64,000 nt of DNA from Maratus speciosus (lineage: Eukaryota; Arthropoda; Arachnida; Araneae; Salticidae). Shown here piece by piece: positions 21,460-32,684 of this stretch. Positions within the stretch are counted from its first letter, which is position 1. Each line of letters begins with the position of its first letter. A model generated the notes under the pieces. The model worked only from the letters and a program-made list of their open reading frames with translations. It was not told the DNA's origin and searched no databases. Where the stretch lies: positions 534,257,073 to 534,321,072 of the forward strand of contig OZ010786.1 of NCBI GenBank assembly GCA_963932465.1, written 5' to 3'. The position numbers and the translations under genes are program-made.

Positions 21460-22141
21460 CATTTGCCACGTTTGACGAGCAATTTCCAACTTGTTTCTTA
21501 CGTCTTCAACGTCTGCTCGCGAATCTTTCTTTGAGTACTGGACGAATTTCTTTTTAGGCGGCATAATGAATTCTGAAAATAAGTAATAATGTCTTGGTAA
21601 GCAAAGAAATTTAAAAAAATGATCAATTAATGGCTACGCATGTTGTTAGCCAGTTGCTGATATACTGTTCAATAACTAGAGTCCTCGAAACAAATAATGG
21701 ATCACAGTTGATCAATTTCTGGAATTTGCTTATTTAATAAGACCATAAGTTGATCAGCCAAATTTCCACCCCTAGAAAGAAGTCCATCAAAAATCTGAAA
21801 ATTAATATTTAAAATATCATCCTTGGACTGTGACTAACAACAATTCTTATAAAAATATTAGTTGAAATAAACAAGATGGAAGGGTATTATTTTAACTTAC
21901 TGTTATCGTCTCCGACTGATCAAAAACTAAATTTTTACACTTTCTAATAAACAAATATTCATAATATGGCTTCTGTTACTGAAGATAGCTGAAAAGTATG
22001 TGACAACAGGTGCACTAACATTCGAAGAAAAATATTATGTCTAGTGCCACTTGTAAAACTCATTTCCGCCTGAAATGGAGCAATATTTCAAAAATTTTAT
22101 CAACGACTGAAGGGGTATCAACTACTGGAGCGGTGACCCTA

Positions 22142-22797
22142 TATTGAAAGAACAAAAATATTCTCCAAAATAAATTATTCCCTGTTTACAAATAATTATA
22201 TTTTCTCAACCTTCTAACATGAGTAATGGAAAATGATGAAATATACACAAATGTAATATGTGTCAATCGTAACGTTTCATACGAGCTGTTGAAGAACAAA
22301 GTAACAGCCGTTATCAGAAAGTTTCTTTTGGAAAAAAAGAAGAAAGAATATTGGTAGAAATAACACATAATATAATAACGTATAAGCAATATAAAATAAT
22401 AATTGTATAAAATAAAAAGTGTTATATTTTATCCTCTTCATGTAAAATTAAAAGTGTTATTACATATAAACTCATATTGCATATGAAAGTCAGCAAAGCC
22501 AGTGAAATGAAGAATAATTGGAAAACATGAAATGTATGAAAAACAGAAATATATGTTGATTGGGCAATATGGGTAAATGGTACAATTTTAAGTATAAAAT
22601 ATAAAAAGGGTGTGTAATTAGAAAAATAACTTATTAATTAATAAGTACTCTTAGGATTGCAAATTATACTAGAAGCACATTGAATTTTCTATGATTACAT
22701 TTTAATTTTATTTAATGATTTATTTATATATTTAAACTACTGGTTTTGAAAGATTAGTGACGAAAAATGTAGAAATTATTATAATTTTTTATATATA
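22142..22797. other. Non-coding stretch
   Basis: AT-rich; no coding or repeat end recognised. It ends in a TATATA run that serves as the left flank of the Gypsy element. Confidence 0.5.
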
Positions 22798-23214
22798 TGT
22801 GGAAAGTAATACACCCCTAAGTCCTGTCTATTTCCTTCTTGTAACGTAACTCCGTCTTAATGATACTCTAGCGATTGGTGACAACGCATGCGCACTAGAG
22901 CTAAACTTCGGTACGACAGACGCTCATTGCGAGCGAGAACTGAAGTGGGTTGGGGAAGAAAAGAACTTTAGAATATGTTTTGGCGGTGAGTGAGTGAGGT
23001 ATGCTGAAGGATGTTGGAAAGAGACGTATAAAAATGTGAGATTATTGTGCTAACGACTATTCGATTGAATTCAAGATATATTAGTAATCTTTGTAAATAA
23101 CCTTTGTCAATATTAATGTGTAAATAATTTAGAATATAACGTCATAACCAGGAATGGCGTCTGTTTGTTGTGTTCACAATAGTAAATTATTGTGTCAGCA
23201 AATATAATTCTCCA
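22798..23214 (+). repeat. Gypsy 5' LTR
   Basis: It begins TGTGGAAAGTAATACACC and ends near ATTCTCCA. It includes CATGCGCACTAGAGC, a TATA-like GTATAAAAATGTGAG at ~23026 (likely promoter) and AATAAC/TAAATA A-rich signals. The sequence right after it (TTTGGTGCTAGAAGTGGC, 23219-23236) is a candidate tRNA primer-binding site. Confidence 0.92.
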
Positions 23215-23391
23215 TGAATTTGGTGCTAGAAGTGGCATGAAAGTTTTGACGCCACTGCCCACATGTATGATGAGTGAGATAATATCGCCGAAGGTGTAAT
23301 AAAAATAAAAAACTAGAAAATTCTCCATTCAAGGAGAGTATTATACTTAGTGGTGAGTACATTGTACGTAATATATATTTTTTTTTATTTC

Positions 23392-24540
23392 ATGATGAAA
23401 TTGGTTGATATTCCTGAACTGGAACTTGCGATTAAAAATTTAAAAAAGAGCAAAATAAAGCTTTTGCACAAATTCTTTTTTGATGCAGATGAAGACAGAT
23501 CCAATAGGAAAAAAAAATAAGAGAATTTTCTGGTTTTGATTATCAAACCGATAGTTCTGCATTAAAAATAATAATAATAATAAAAAAAAATTAAGCGGAT
23601 TTATCTCTAAATGTTTTAATTACAATTTGTAATGTACTTTGCATTTCGAGTGAAGGATCGTTAGTTGATCTTACGACGCGATTAGTTACCTTTTTTATCA
23701 GATTTAAGCTTGCTACAAGCTAATGCTCAGAATTACAACGATACAGATTCGGAACACAAATTACCTTTAAATAATAATATAGCAAGTAATGACATGGAAT
23801 CATCAAATTTTGATAAAAACAAGCAGTTTTCAGTTCAAAGTTTTGTGCCATCAACTATTAGTTTTAGTGGCATTGAAAATGTTGCACCTGCGTTTGATGG
23901 TAGATCATTCCAGGATTTAAATGTATAGTTAAATAATTTTGACGATGTCACTAGCACGTTTTCTTTGTCGGAATTACATAAGTTTATTTTTGTAAAAGGA
24001 TCCCTAAGAGGAAAAGCTAAATTATTGGTTCAGACCGAATTGCACATAAATTCATATGAGAAATTGAAGCAACTTTTGATATCTGAATTTAGGACTACTT
24101 ATATTTCTGTGGAGCTAATTATTTGTTAAATAAACGGAAATTACCTGAAAATGAAATACTTGGAGAATATTTTCTTGTTATGAAGCAATTAGGTTCACGT
24201 GGTAACATTGAGGATTCCACATCGATGCAGTATGTTATACATGATATAACAAACACTGTATTTAGAAAATCTATATTATACGGATGTCAATCGATTTTAG
24301 AATTCAAATAAAAATTAAAAGTCTATGAAAAGATACGATTGGAGTATGAAAATGCAAAATCTCATAAACATAAATGATCTAAGCCTAAAATTAAATCCGA
24401 TGTGGATGTTAGGAATAGATTTAAGCCTGTAAAGTCAAATATGCGCTGTTATAATTGTGGCGAAAGTAGTCATAAATGCATTAACTGTGTTAATAAAGAT
24501 AAAGGGCCTCTTTCTTTCGCTTGTAACAGTTGAAACCACA
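23392..24540 (+). pseudogene. Gypsy Gag
   Basis: Structural protein of the retroelement particle. The start at 23392 or 23395 gives MMKLVDIPELELAIKNLKKS, and stops follow at ~23518. Recognisable capsid sequence runs 23710-24310: FSGIENVAPAFDGRSFQDL, then KFIFVKGSLRGKAKLLVQTE, KRKLPENEILGEYFLVMKQL and ILYGCQSILEFK. The nucleocapsid zinc knuckle CYNCGESSHKCINC is at ~24448-24490, with a second CNS..H at ~24525. At least five stops or frame changes are present. Confidence 0.85.
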
Positions 24541-24599
24541 AGTCATTTCAGTAGAATAAATCGAAAGATACAAATGTTAAAAACGTTCAGCCACAAGTT

Positions 24600-27530
24600 A
24601 ACACTATTACATCACAAGATTTAATTCTAAAAGAGATAACGCTTTATTCCTTACTTTAACCTCCTTGATAAATACTGCTAGTCAAAAGATTCTGTTAAAG
24701 ACAAGTGTTTATGATAATATGAAGAACTTTGTGGAATTAAAACCTACGGGTATCATTTTGACGGGTTTAGGAAAAACTTGATTTGAGCCAGAATGTGATT
24801 TTTTAATTCAGAAATTGAAATTGATAATTCAAAATTTAAAGTTGACATTTTTGTCGATAAGGACAGTTACATTAATTTCGATTTAATTATTGGGACTGAT
24901 GTTATTTATCAAGGTACTTTAACTATTTCTGAGAATGAAGTGAAATTGTTTAAAACGGAAGTTCAGTCTAATGACTTTTTAGCTAACATTGTAAATGTTC
25001 TAGATTAGCTTAAAATTGATTTAATTCACATTGCTGACAAAAATTTGAGTTCGGTTATCCTCTTTAATTAAGAATTATGTGCCAATTAAAACTAAAACTG
25101 TAGATATTAAAATGAAAATTAATTTAACTGATAAAATCCCAGTTTGTTCTTCCCCACGAAGATTACCGCCATGTGAGAAAAAAATAGTTGAAGACCAAAT
25201 TGAGAAGTGACTAGATCAGGGAATCGTTCGGAAAAGTTCTTCTAATTTTTCGTCGCCAGTTGTGTTGGTTAAAGAAAAAGATAATGCAATAAGACTCTGT
25301 ATTGATTACAGACCTCTTAACAAAAAGACAACTCGTGAGCATTTCCCATTACCAGTAATAGATGATGTTATAGACTAATTACATTCTGTTGAAGTATATA
25401 CAACCATAGATAAAAAAGAAGTTTTTTTTTCATTTAGAGGTTGAAGAAGACTCCCAGAAATACACTGTTTTGTGACTCATGAAGGACCGTACGAATTTTT
25501 AAAGTGTCCATTCGGGCTGACCAATAGCCATAGTGTTTTCCAAAAATATATTTATAATGTATTTAGAAACCTATTAAAAGATTACACAGTAGTCATTTAT
25601 ATGGATGGCCTAATAATATCATCTGAAAACGAAGCTGAAAGTATAGAAAAATTAAAAATTGTTCTTCAAACTGCATCGGAATTGTTGGAATTAAATCTTA
25701 AAAAATGCAATTTTTTGCAGCGTGAAATTGGTTTTTTGGAGTATAGAATCATAAATGATAAATTGTATCCCTCCCCACTGAAAACAAAAGCTGTAATAAA
25801 TTTTCCCGAAACAATGTGTACCAAAGATATTTAAAGTTATTCAGGATTGACGAGATACTTTCGAAAGTTTATAAGAAATTATTCGGTTATAACTAAACCG
25901 TTGAGTGACCTGTTAAGAAAAGATTCTAAATTTAAGTTTGATGTAGAAGAAAAGAAAGCTATTAATGAACTCAAACGTATTTTGTCGTCCGAACCAGTAC
26001 TTTCAATTTAGTATCCCAAAAGCGTGACCGAAATACATTGGGATGCAAGTATTGAGGGCTATTAATGCAACAATCTCCAGTAAGTAATCAATTTCAGACA
26101 GTTTATTTCGCCAGTAAAAAAACAACCGAAACCGAACGAAAGTATTCTGGCTATGAATTAGAGGTCTTAGCTGTAATTGAATCCTCGAAAAAGTTTAGAA
26201 TGTTTGTGGTAGTTATTCCATTTAAAATTGTAACCGACTATAATGCTTTTAAAATGACTATGGATAAGATAAAAATGAGTACAAAAAAGGCTAGATGGGC
26301 AATAATATTATTTGATTTCGATTATACTATTGAGCATAGACACGGTACTAGTATGAGGCATGTTGATGCATTAAGCAGATATCCTATTTGCATGGAAACC
26401 CAAGATAGCTTAAATCAAAAGGAATATCAAAGCTCAAGAAACTGATGAGCATATTAAAATCATAAAAGACATTCTAAAAATAAACTCTTATGAGGATTAT
26501 TTAGTTTAAAATGATGTTCTTTATAAATGTGTTAATGGTTATGATTCATTAATTATCCCAGATGAAATGCAAATGTATATAATTAAGGCCGTTCACGAAA
26601 AAGGTCATTACGCAGTCGCACGAACATAAAACAAAATAGAGAATGATTATACTTCCCCAAAGTTAAACAAAAATTCGAAAAAAATCGAAAATCATATATC
26701 GCATATCAAATTGTTTTCAGTATACTTTAATCAATCAAAAGTTTGGTAAACAAGGTTTGCTACAACCTATAGAAAAAGAAGAGGTACATTGGAGAGCACG
26801 AATAAAAATTACAAGCATATACACGCATTCACAAAATTTGTTTGGTTGTAGCCAACAAAATCTGCCGACACTGCAGAAGTAATCTCTAAATTAGAAATCC
26901 AAAAAACTGTCTTTGAAAGTCCATTTAGCATAATTTCAGACAAAGATACTGCTTTTACCTCTAAAGCTATTGAAGATTATTGCGTCAGAGAAAATATTTA
27001 ACATATCCAGATTACCACAGGGTTACCAGGAGCTGACGGACAAGTCGGTTTTTAAATTCAGTCATAATATCTCTTCTGTTTAAATTATCTATAGATAATC
27101 CTACGAAGTGGTATACACATGTAAGACATCCCCAAAATGTGGTTAATTCGACCTTTCAAAGATGCATTAACACAATCCCTTTCGAGCTGATGTTTGGTAC
27201 TAAAATGAAGTTAAAAAATAATGATGAGATTACTAGTCATTTGAAAGCTGTTTTATTAATAATCGTGAAGAATGGAGAAAAGACGCTAAAAGACAAATTT
27301 TAAAAGTCCAAGAAGAGAACCGTAAAACTTATAATCTCAGACGGAAAAAGCCTAACAAATTTAAGCTTAATGATATGGTTGCTATTAAATGCACACAACA
27401 AGGCCCAGGTTTTATGTTAAAATCAAAATATTTAGAACATTACAATGTCACAAAAGTAAAATATAATGACATCTATGATGTAACAGGTACTGGTGCCGAG
27501 AACATGAAGCCGTGGACGGATGAAGCTTGA
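24600..27530 (+). pseudogene. Gypsy Pol (protease, RT, RNase H, integrase)
   Basis: Protease at ~24650-24960: the active site reads INTASQ where the family has Asp-Thr-Gly, so the catalytic Asp is Asn and the Gly is Ala; FDLIIGTDVI follows. RT at ~25080-25830: [27 protein letters not shown]-like at 25485, and YMDGLIISS at ~25600 in place of Tyr-Met-Asp-Asp, so the second active-site Asp is Gly. RNase H at 26060-26400: YFASKKTTETERKYSGYELE, HGTSMRHVDALSRYP. Integrase at ~26560-27530: DKDTAFTSKAIEDYC has the second Asp, but the later DGQVGF lacks the catalytic Glu. The reading ends VTGTGAENMKPWTDEA at 27527. Many stops; inactive. Confidence 0.92.
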
Positions 27531-27534
27531 CATG

Positions 27535-27584
<50 letters not shown>
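27535..27584 (+). repeat. A50 homopolymer tract
   Basis: Fifty uninterrupted A residues directly after the integrase stop. Unusual inside an LTR element. It may be local slippage or an assembly artefact; tract length should not be trusted. Confidence 0.8.
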
Positions 27585-27586
<2 letters not shown>

Positions 27587-28005
27587 CTCCCAATTATGAC
27601 ACTACCCCGATGACGACACACCACCAGATTGACAATTAAAAGGATTTTGACACAATTAATCCAGAAGGAATGAAAAAAAAAAAGACGAAAAGACGTAAGC
27701 AGAAAGAAGACGAAAATATGTAAGGAAAAGAAAGGCGGAAGGACACAAGAAAAGAAAAGACGAATCGCACGAAAGGCGCAAGAAGAAAGAACGACGAAAA
27801 GACGTTAAAAAGGAAAAAAAGAAGAAGAAGAATTTTTTCAAGAGATAATTTAAATTTTGATGAGCGATTTTAATAATGATGCCTTTTTTTCTTCAAAATA
27901 GAACTTTGGATGCAGCTGTTTTTTTTTTCTTTCCGGGTGATCCAGCTGCTGCTTCCAGCGGATCATGAGGTCGCCCTAGGTCGAACGACGTCAGGATGCA
28001 CGAGT

Positions 28006-28410
28006 TGTGGGAAGTAATACACCCCTAAGTCCTGTCTATTTCGTTCTTGAAAAGTAACTCCACCTTAAAGAGATTCTAGCGATTGGTGACAACGCATGCG
28101 CGCTACAGCTAACTTTCGGTACGGCATACTCTCATTGCGAGTGTGAACTGAAGTGAGTTGGGGAAGAAAAGGACATTAGAATACGTTTTGGCGGGGAACG
28201 AGTGAGGTATGCTGCAGAATGTTGGAAATAGACGTATAAAAATGTGAGATGGATGTGCTAACGACAATCAGATTGAACATAAAATGCATTAGTAATCTTT
28301 GTAAATAACCTTTGTAAATATTAATATTAGAATATAACGACATAACCAGACATTACGTCTGGTGGTTGTGTTCACAGTAGTAATTTATTTTCTCAGCAAT
28401 TTTAATTCTT

Positions 28411-28414
<4 letters not shown>
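28006..28414 (+). repeat. Gypsy 3' LTR
   Basis: It begins TGTGGGAAGTAATACACC and ends TTCACA next to the (TA)n at 28415. It is co-linear with the 5' LTR throughout, including GTATAAAAATGTGAG. Confidence 0.92.
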
Positions 28415-28448
<34 letters not shown>

Positions 28449-28465
28449 AAGATATATATATATAC
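28415..28465. repeat. (TA)n microsatellite
   Basis: Simple TA repeat at the right flank of the Gypsy element, extending the TATATA found at the left flank. Confidence 0.9.
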
Positions 28466-29022
28466 ATATACTAGGGGGCTCTGCCCCTGCAAGCTACGCT
28501 CGCCAACCCCCGTTCAGACACCGCAGAATCTAAAAACATGCTAATCTGATGGTATTTAAAAATATTAGAGAGGACTGAATTATACTGAAAAAAGCTGTGC
28601 AGATCTCCCTGTAAACAGGTTTCCATTCAATTCCATTTGATTGCCAAAATTTAAGGCCGAATAAGTTGCTGTTAAGACATCGAATGGTTGTTTTCGTTTT
28701 TGATTAAAGAGGATCAGTTAAACATTTGAAAAGAAGCTAAAATAAAATGAATTAATTATACTGCGTCTTTGTCTCCCGATATTTTAAAACAATCTATATA
28801 ACAATAGCCTAAGTCAGGTGTCTATCATCAACAGTTCCGGGCGGACCACATCGTTGTTTATACTCTAGGCGCAACTGTGGTACTTCAATGTTAGCCAAGT
28901 ACAGGTGATAAGTCTCCAAATATTATTCTATCGCCATTATTTCATCTATATTATAATAGTTCAAGTGATCAACAGCCATAAAAAAATACGGTCTGATCCC
29001 TTCGCCTTTCATTTGAAAGTTT
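28466..29022. other. Non-coding stretch with a GC-rich hairpin-like start
   Basis: CTAGGGGGCTCTGCCCCTGC (28472-28491) stands out from the AT-rich surroundings and can fold (GGGGGC / GCCCC). It resembles transposon-end sequence, but I cannot assign it. No coding signal. Confidence 0.4.
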
Positions 29023-29204
29023 TGCACAGATGTCATATATTGGCGCGATTTTTTTCCGACGCCAATTTGGGTAAAGCATCAATATCCGTCTTACCATATC
29101 ATGCAAAATAACGATTCTTTGGCGCCAGTTATGTACCGTAGCGTATATGACTTCGACGTCAGAAAAAATCGCGCCAATATGGGTCCGTATATGACATCTG
29201 TGCC
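29023..29204. mobile_element. 182-bp MITE of the GGCACAGATG family
   Basis: The left end TGCACAGATGTCATATA and the right end TATATGACATCTGTGCC are inverted. It shares internal TTTTCCGACGCCAAT and GCGCCAATATGGG blocks with the 7279 and 8478 copies. No clear 8-bp duplication remains. Confidence 0.8.
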
Positions 29205-29707
29205 AAAAGATATCCATTTTGATTAAAAAATCTTTTTTTTTTTTTAAGAATAAAACTACATAAACGTTGCCATGGTCGCAAAGAATTCCTTGTACTGTCA
29301 CGCTAGCCGGGTGCAAATCTCGGCAATAGCTTTTTTTTCAACTGGCCAGTTAGCATTTTTTTTTTCGAGTCGTAAATTAAAACATTGATTTGACGTTGAA
29401 ATTAAATGTCATGGTTCGTTGCAATATTTAATATTTGGCAATGTCTCATATACGCATCCGCAGGTTTCGCGTGATTTTTTTTTTACGAAAATTTAGCGGC
29501 GAACACCTCGTTTTCCAATACCAGTTACATATGTATTTTTGGTACTACTTAGTTATCCCGTCGACCAAAAATCTATCGCCAAACTATAAGATTAAATGCC
29601 AATAATGGTTCGTCGTAAATGTCACATTCACTTGACTTTAAGCAAGTTACACGTGTTTACGTCATCAAGTGATTTTTATTTCGACGTTTTATTTGTATAT
29701 TTATTAA

Positions 29708-29980
29708 CCCATTAACGCCCAAATTAACAAATTTTGAAAAAATTACTTGAAATTGATATATATGCGTAGAAATGCATAAATTAAGAGTATTTCAAAAGCA
29801 TTTTGAAAAAAATTAACTGTAACCATACTTTTTAAGCCGTCCTCATTTGATGACGCTGGGCGTTTGTGTGTAAATATCTAAAATTTTTAAAAATAGAAAA
29901 TTTGCATATAAAATTATTTAGTTTTAATATATAAGCAAAATAATATTAAAAATCAAAATTTAGTTTTAGATATAAGAAAA

Positions 29981-30030
<50 letters not shown>

Positions 30031-32269
30031 TTTAAAATTGAGTTTTAGCCTGAAAAAAAAGAAAATGTTGTACGCATAATATTGCATTTCATTTCATACA
30101 ATGTATTCTTGGCCTTGAAGAAAAGTTATCATTTTGGCAGCACATTTGTTTCCCCTTTTTGCCAATAACATGCTGTATTTTGTCGAATTTTATGTCTGGA
30201 AGCACATTGGATCTGGATGTTATCTGCCTTTCTACTGGTCTTCCCGGAATTGCAATTGAATTGGCTCCTTTTTTTTAATAGTTTACTGCAACACACCTTC
30301 TACAATCTTCGATTGCAATCAACTTAGAACAACAGATCTTTTTATAAATGTGATAGTCATTTACAACTGTCATATCTATCAGCCTAATAATAAGGCAAAA
30401 ATACCATTTTTTTCCTCGTATCGCCAGAGAATGTTTCTCAGGAAGCCAAACCTGAAGGTCGACACCCCCATAATTGAGGTACAGGAACTTATAGTATGAC
30501 GCTGATTCACTTTCATAATTTATTTTTTTCTACATTCCATCTTTGTACTGGAAGTAGCGCATATGGTATAAATATTAGTAGCCAAAGAAACACACTTATT
30601 GTTCTTTCATTTAACAACAGGAATTTAATTTGATTTGTCAAATTTACTATCGTACCTTCTCTCTGTTTTACTCATTTGCTCATCATCCGTTATTCTGCAT
30701 TTTTCAGTACGATTTTCTAGTATTGTTCCATTAGCTGTGAACTGCGTTTGTTTCAATTTTTTAGCAACATATGACTGGTAAAGAAGTTATCAAAATGAAC
30801 TCGACGGCTGTTTGGATCTTCAACAATAGATAATAAATTTGACACCACTCTTGTGCCTAAAGGAAGATTGACATATTCAGAAGTATTTGATTATTTTCCA
30901 CAATACAGTGTAAAATTGGAACTGTAATCATCGTTGCCACACAGAGCCCAGTGTTTATAGCCAAATATTATAGGTTCAGATTTTATTAACTGTTTCAGTG
31001 CATAACGACCATAACACCGAACGATCATTTCGTCAAAATACACATTGTCATGGAAAATGCCCAATTTCTAAAAAATTCTTGTAAAGCATTTATAAGAAGG
31101 GAAGTATTTTAAATTATTTATCATGTTTGTTATACTAATGTAATTTATTCTCTCGGAAATGTAATAATCTCCTGAGCTCCAAGTAGAAATTTTTAGCCAT
31201 AGCATCCTTCACTTTTGTTACTATTAAATCATCTGTTTCTTCCCAGGTTTACTTGGTAAAGTATGATACCCCGAAATTATCAGAAATCCTATAAATGTTT
31301 TTTATTTCGTCTTTAGTCACATTATAGTTCAATTTATTTTTCACTTCGTGAACATATCGATAGTTTCCTCTGCGATCATATAAACACTTTCAGTAAAACA
31401 TTCTTTAAACAGTCCAACTGGTCTCATATTATTCGTTTCCGCTTTCAATGTATCCGAATTTATCTTAGAATATTTTTCCAAAGTTCCGAATGTGTAAGAC
31501 GGGGTTTCATATGTTTATATAACTGATATTTCTATTTTACGTTCATGGGATTTTTTCCCCTTTTTATCCGATATAATGGAGTTATCATTATCATCTGGTA
31601 ATGTAATTTCCAATGTATCTGCAACATCTGATACAATCGGAATACCCCAAGTATTATCATCGAACGGCTTTTCATCTGTTAGATCATGTACATCTCGAGG
31701 CATTAATATAATAACTGCTACCATTTTTTCAGAAAAAAGATAAGCAGTTGCCTCTTCTAAGACTTTTTTCTACTCATTTTTTAAATTTCTTTTATAGTTT
31801 ATCAGCAAAAGAAACCTAAGAAAAAATTCTGGATATGAATAAAATGTATACTCAAACGCCCAGCGTCCTCAATTGATGACGGATAAATTTTCCTGTTTAT
31901 TACGAATACGTTAATAACAATAAATATTTATTAAACAATAAAACAATAAACAATAAAAAACATGCTAATGGAATAATATGGTTTATCTGGATTACATTTA
32001 TTCCAAATTAAAATATCTTGCCTTATAAATCCAGTTCCATAGAGTAGTATAAACAATACTCAACGTGATTACCAAAAAACCGAGAAATTATACTGTATCT
32101 TTCACGCGCATTTTTATTTAGTTCCAAGGAAATCGCATATATTATTTTGTATGGTGTTGTCATCTATCATACCAACTTGTAAATAAAATAATATTTTTAA
32201 ATTTAATGTAGGAAATAATTTTTTTTTTTTTTACAGCGTCCTCAAATGAGGACGCTGGGCGCTAATGGG
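29708..32269 (-). mobile_element. piggyBac DNA transposon, 2.56 kb
   Basis: TTAA at 29704-29707 and 32270-32273 flanks the ends CCCATTAACGCCC and GGGCGCTAATGGG. Just inside both ends is AGCGTCCTCAAATGAGGACGC or its relatives (29840-29862, 31862-31880, 32236-32256), a subterminal palindromic motif. The transposase remnant lies on the minus strand. A T45 tract (29983-30027) sits just outside the coding end. Confidence 0.92.
30032..31724 (-). pseudogene. piggyBac transposase remnant
   Basis: Reading from 31724 gives an acidic N-terminus (VHDLTDEKPFDDNTWG, DVADTLEITLPDDND) typical of piggyBac proteins. Then come fragments in several frames: DEIKNIYRISDNFGVSYF, HFRENKL, KLGIFHDNVYFDEMIVRCYGR, KSEPIIFGYKHWALCGNDD, LPLGTRVVSNLL and RRVHFDNFFTSHMLL. 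The C-terminus reads KKGANSIAIPGRP and then KGKQMCCQNDNFSS with RIHCMKC, the Cys-rich tail of the family. DEMIV and DNFFTS carry catalytic-type Asp residues. Stops are frequent, so it is an old, inactive copy. Confidence 0.88.
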
Positions 32270-32684
32270 TTAATGTTATACTAATTTATTTGTTCTTTCG
32301 TTATTTAAAATAAAAATTATGTCAATTTGTATAATCTGGCGAGTGGTTTGGAAATTTATATAATTTGGCAAAATTGGTCGACGGAATAATTAAGTAGTAA
32401 CGTATTTTTTAATTATTTTCTATTATTTTCAAAAGGAAATATCAATAAAAATAATTGATAGAACAAAATAATTCATATAATTTAAAAAAAGAAATAAAAG
32501 TAAATAAACATTTATTATTTTAAATAAACAACAATAGCCGGGTTACCATGTCAATCAAAATAATGCCATTTTGGCGCCAATTAGGTACCACGGTGCGTAT
32601 ATGACATATGTGTCTAATATTTTTCTTTTAGTTTTGTTTAAAAAAAAGAAAGAAGTGAAAGCCATCAATTTTAAATGTTTCAGT

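Larger units (their letters stand above)
18590..21564 (-). pseudogene. pogo/Tigger transposase, interrupted by two insertions
   Basis: Starting at 21564 (MPPKKKFVQYSKKDSRADVE), the coding sequence is broken by the 20579-21459 insertion. It continues at ~20430-20275 with EEQLLVDWINAYPKKEFPI and KRPKPFATSTPGKTWF, a CENP-B-type helix-turn-helix. It is broken again by the 20070-20272 MITE and resumes with KGFMRR. The DDE domain follows: FNADESGFQT (~19890, first Asp), LPILLLVDGHKSHPTLEV (~19570, second Asp), ALYPNATYILHPADLVIF (~19480-19430, third Asp) and RPLKVRWW. The C-terminal tail is Lys/Arg-rich (KKRKRKKKRNKSERKK, ~18680). Stops and frame changes occur throughout, so it is dead. Removing either insertion restores the local protein order. 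Confidence 0.88.
17631..22139 (-). mobile_element. pogo/Tigger-type DNA transposon, 4.5 kb with nested insertions
   Basis: The left end GGGTGACTGAGCCAGTAGCT (17631) pairs with the right end ending GGAGCGGTGACCC (22139), and TA flanks both (17629-17630, 22140-22141), as in pogo-group elements. Subterminal copies of AGTTGATCA or close variants occur at ~17645, 17839, 17880 on the left and ~21707, 21748, 21918 on the right; these look like transposase binding sites (inference). The transposase is on the minus strand. Three insertions lie inside: 18365-18576, 20070-20272 and 20579-21459. Confidence 0.88.
22798..28414 (+). mobile_element. Ty3/Gypsy LTR retrotransposon, complete ends, inactive
   Basis: Two related LTRs (22798-23214 and 28006-28414) bound gag and pol on the + strand. 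The flanks are TATATA on both sides, so the target duplication cannot be separated from the local TA repeat. The order gag, protease, RT, RNase H, integrase is that of Ty3/Gypsy. The LTRs differ by many substitutions and small indels, which marks an old insertion. A 50-base A tract at 27535-27584 and a Lys/Arg-coding purine-rich segment (27660-27840) lie between the integrase end and the 3' LTR. Confidence 0.93.
29541..32401. mobile_element. Element 'B' with 8-bp target duplication, containing a piggyBac
   Basis: The ends GGTACTACTTAGTTATCCCG and, inverted, GTTACTACTTAATTATTCCG extend to TCGACCAA. GTATTTTT at 29533-29540 and 32402-32409 is an exact 8-bp duplication, and A1 at ~8353 shows the single-copy site. 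Without the piggyBac the element is ~300 bp and non-coding. An 8-bp duplication and the GGTAC start again fit a Merlin-type element (inference). Confidence 0.85.
29443..32610. mobile_element. MITE 'A2' enlarged by nested insertions
   Basis: The left end (~29443, GGCAATGTCTCATATACGCA) and the right end (~32590-32610, GCGTATATGACATATGTGTC) match the A1 copy at 8260-8778. Shared interior: CCAATACCAGTTAC (29515), TTTTCAAAAGGAAATA (32427), ACAATAGCCGGGTTACC (32530). Between them sits element B (29541-32401), absent from A1. Confidence 0.7.

Noticed and set aside
27656..27841. Minus-strand Phe/Ser-rich frame
   Set aside because: It is the complement of a purine-rich Lys/Arg-coding block in the Gypsy 3' region.
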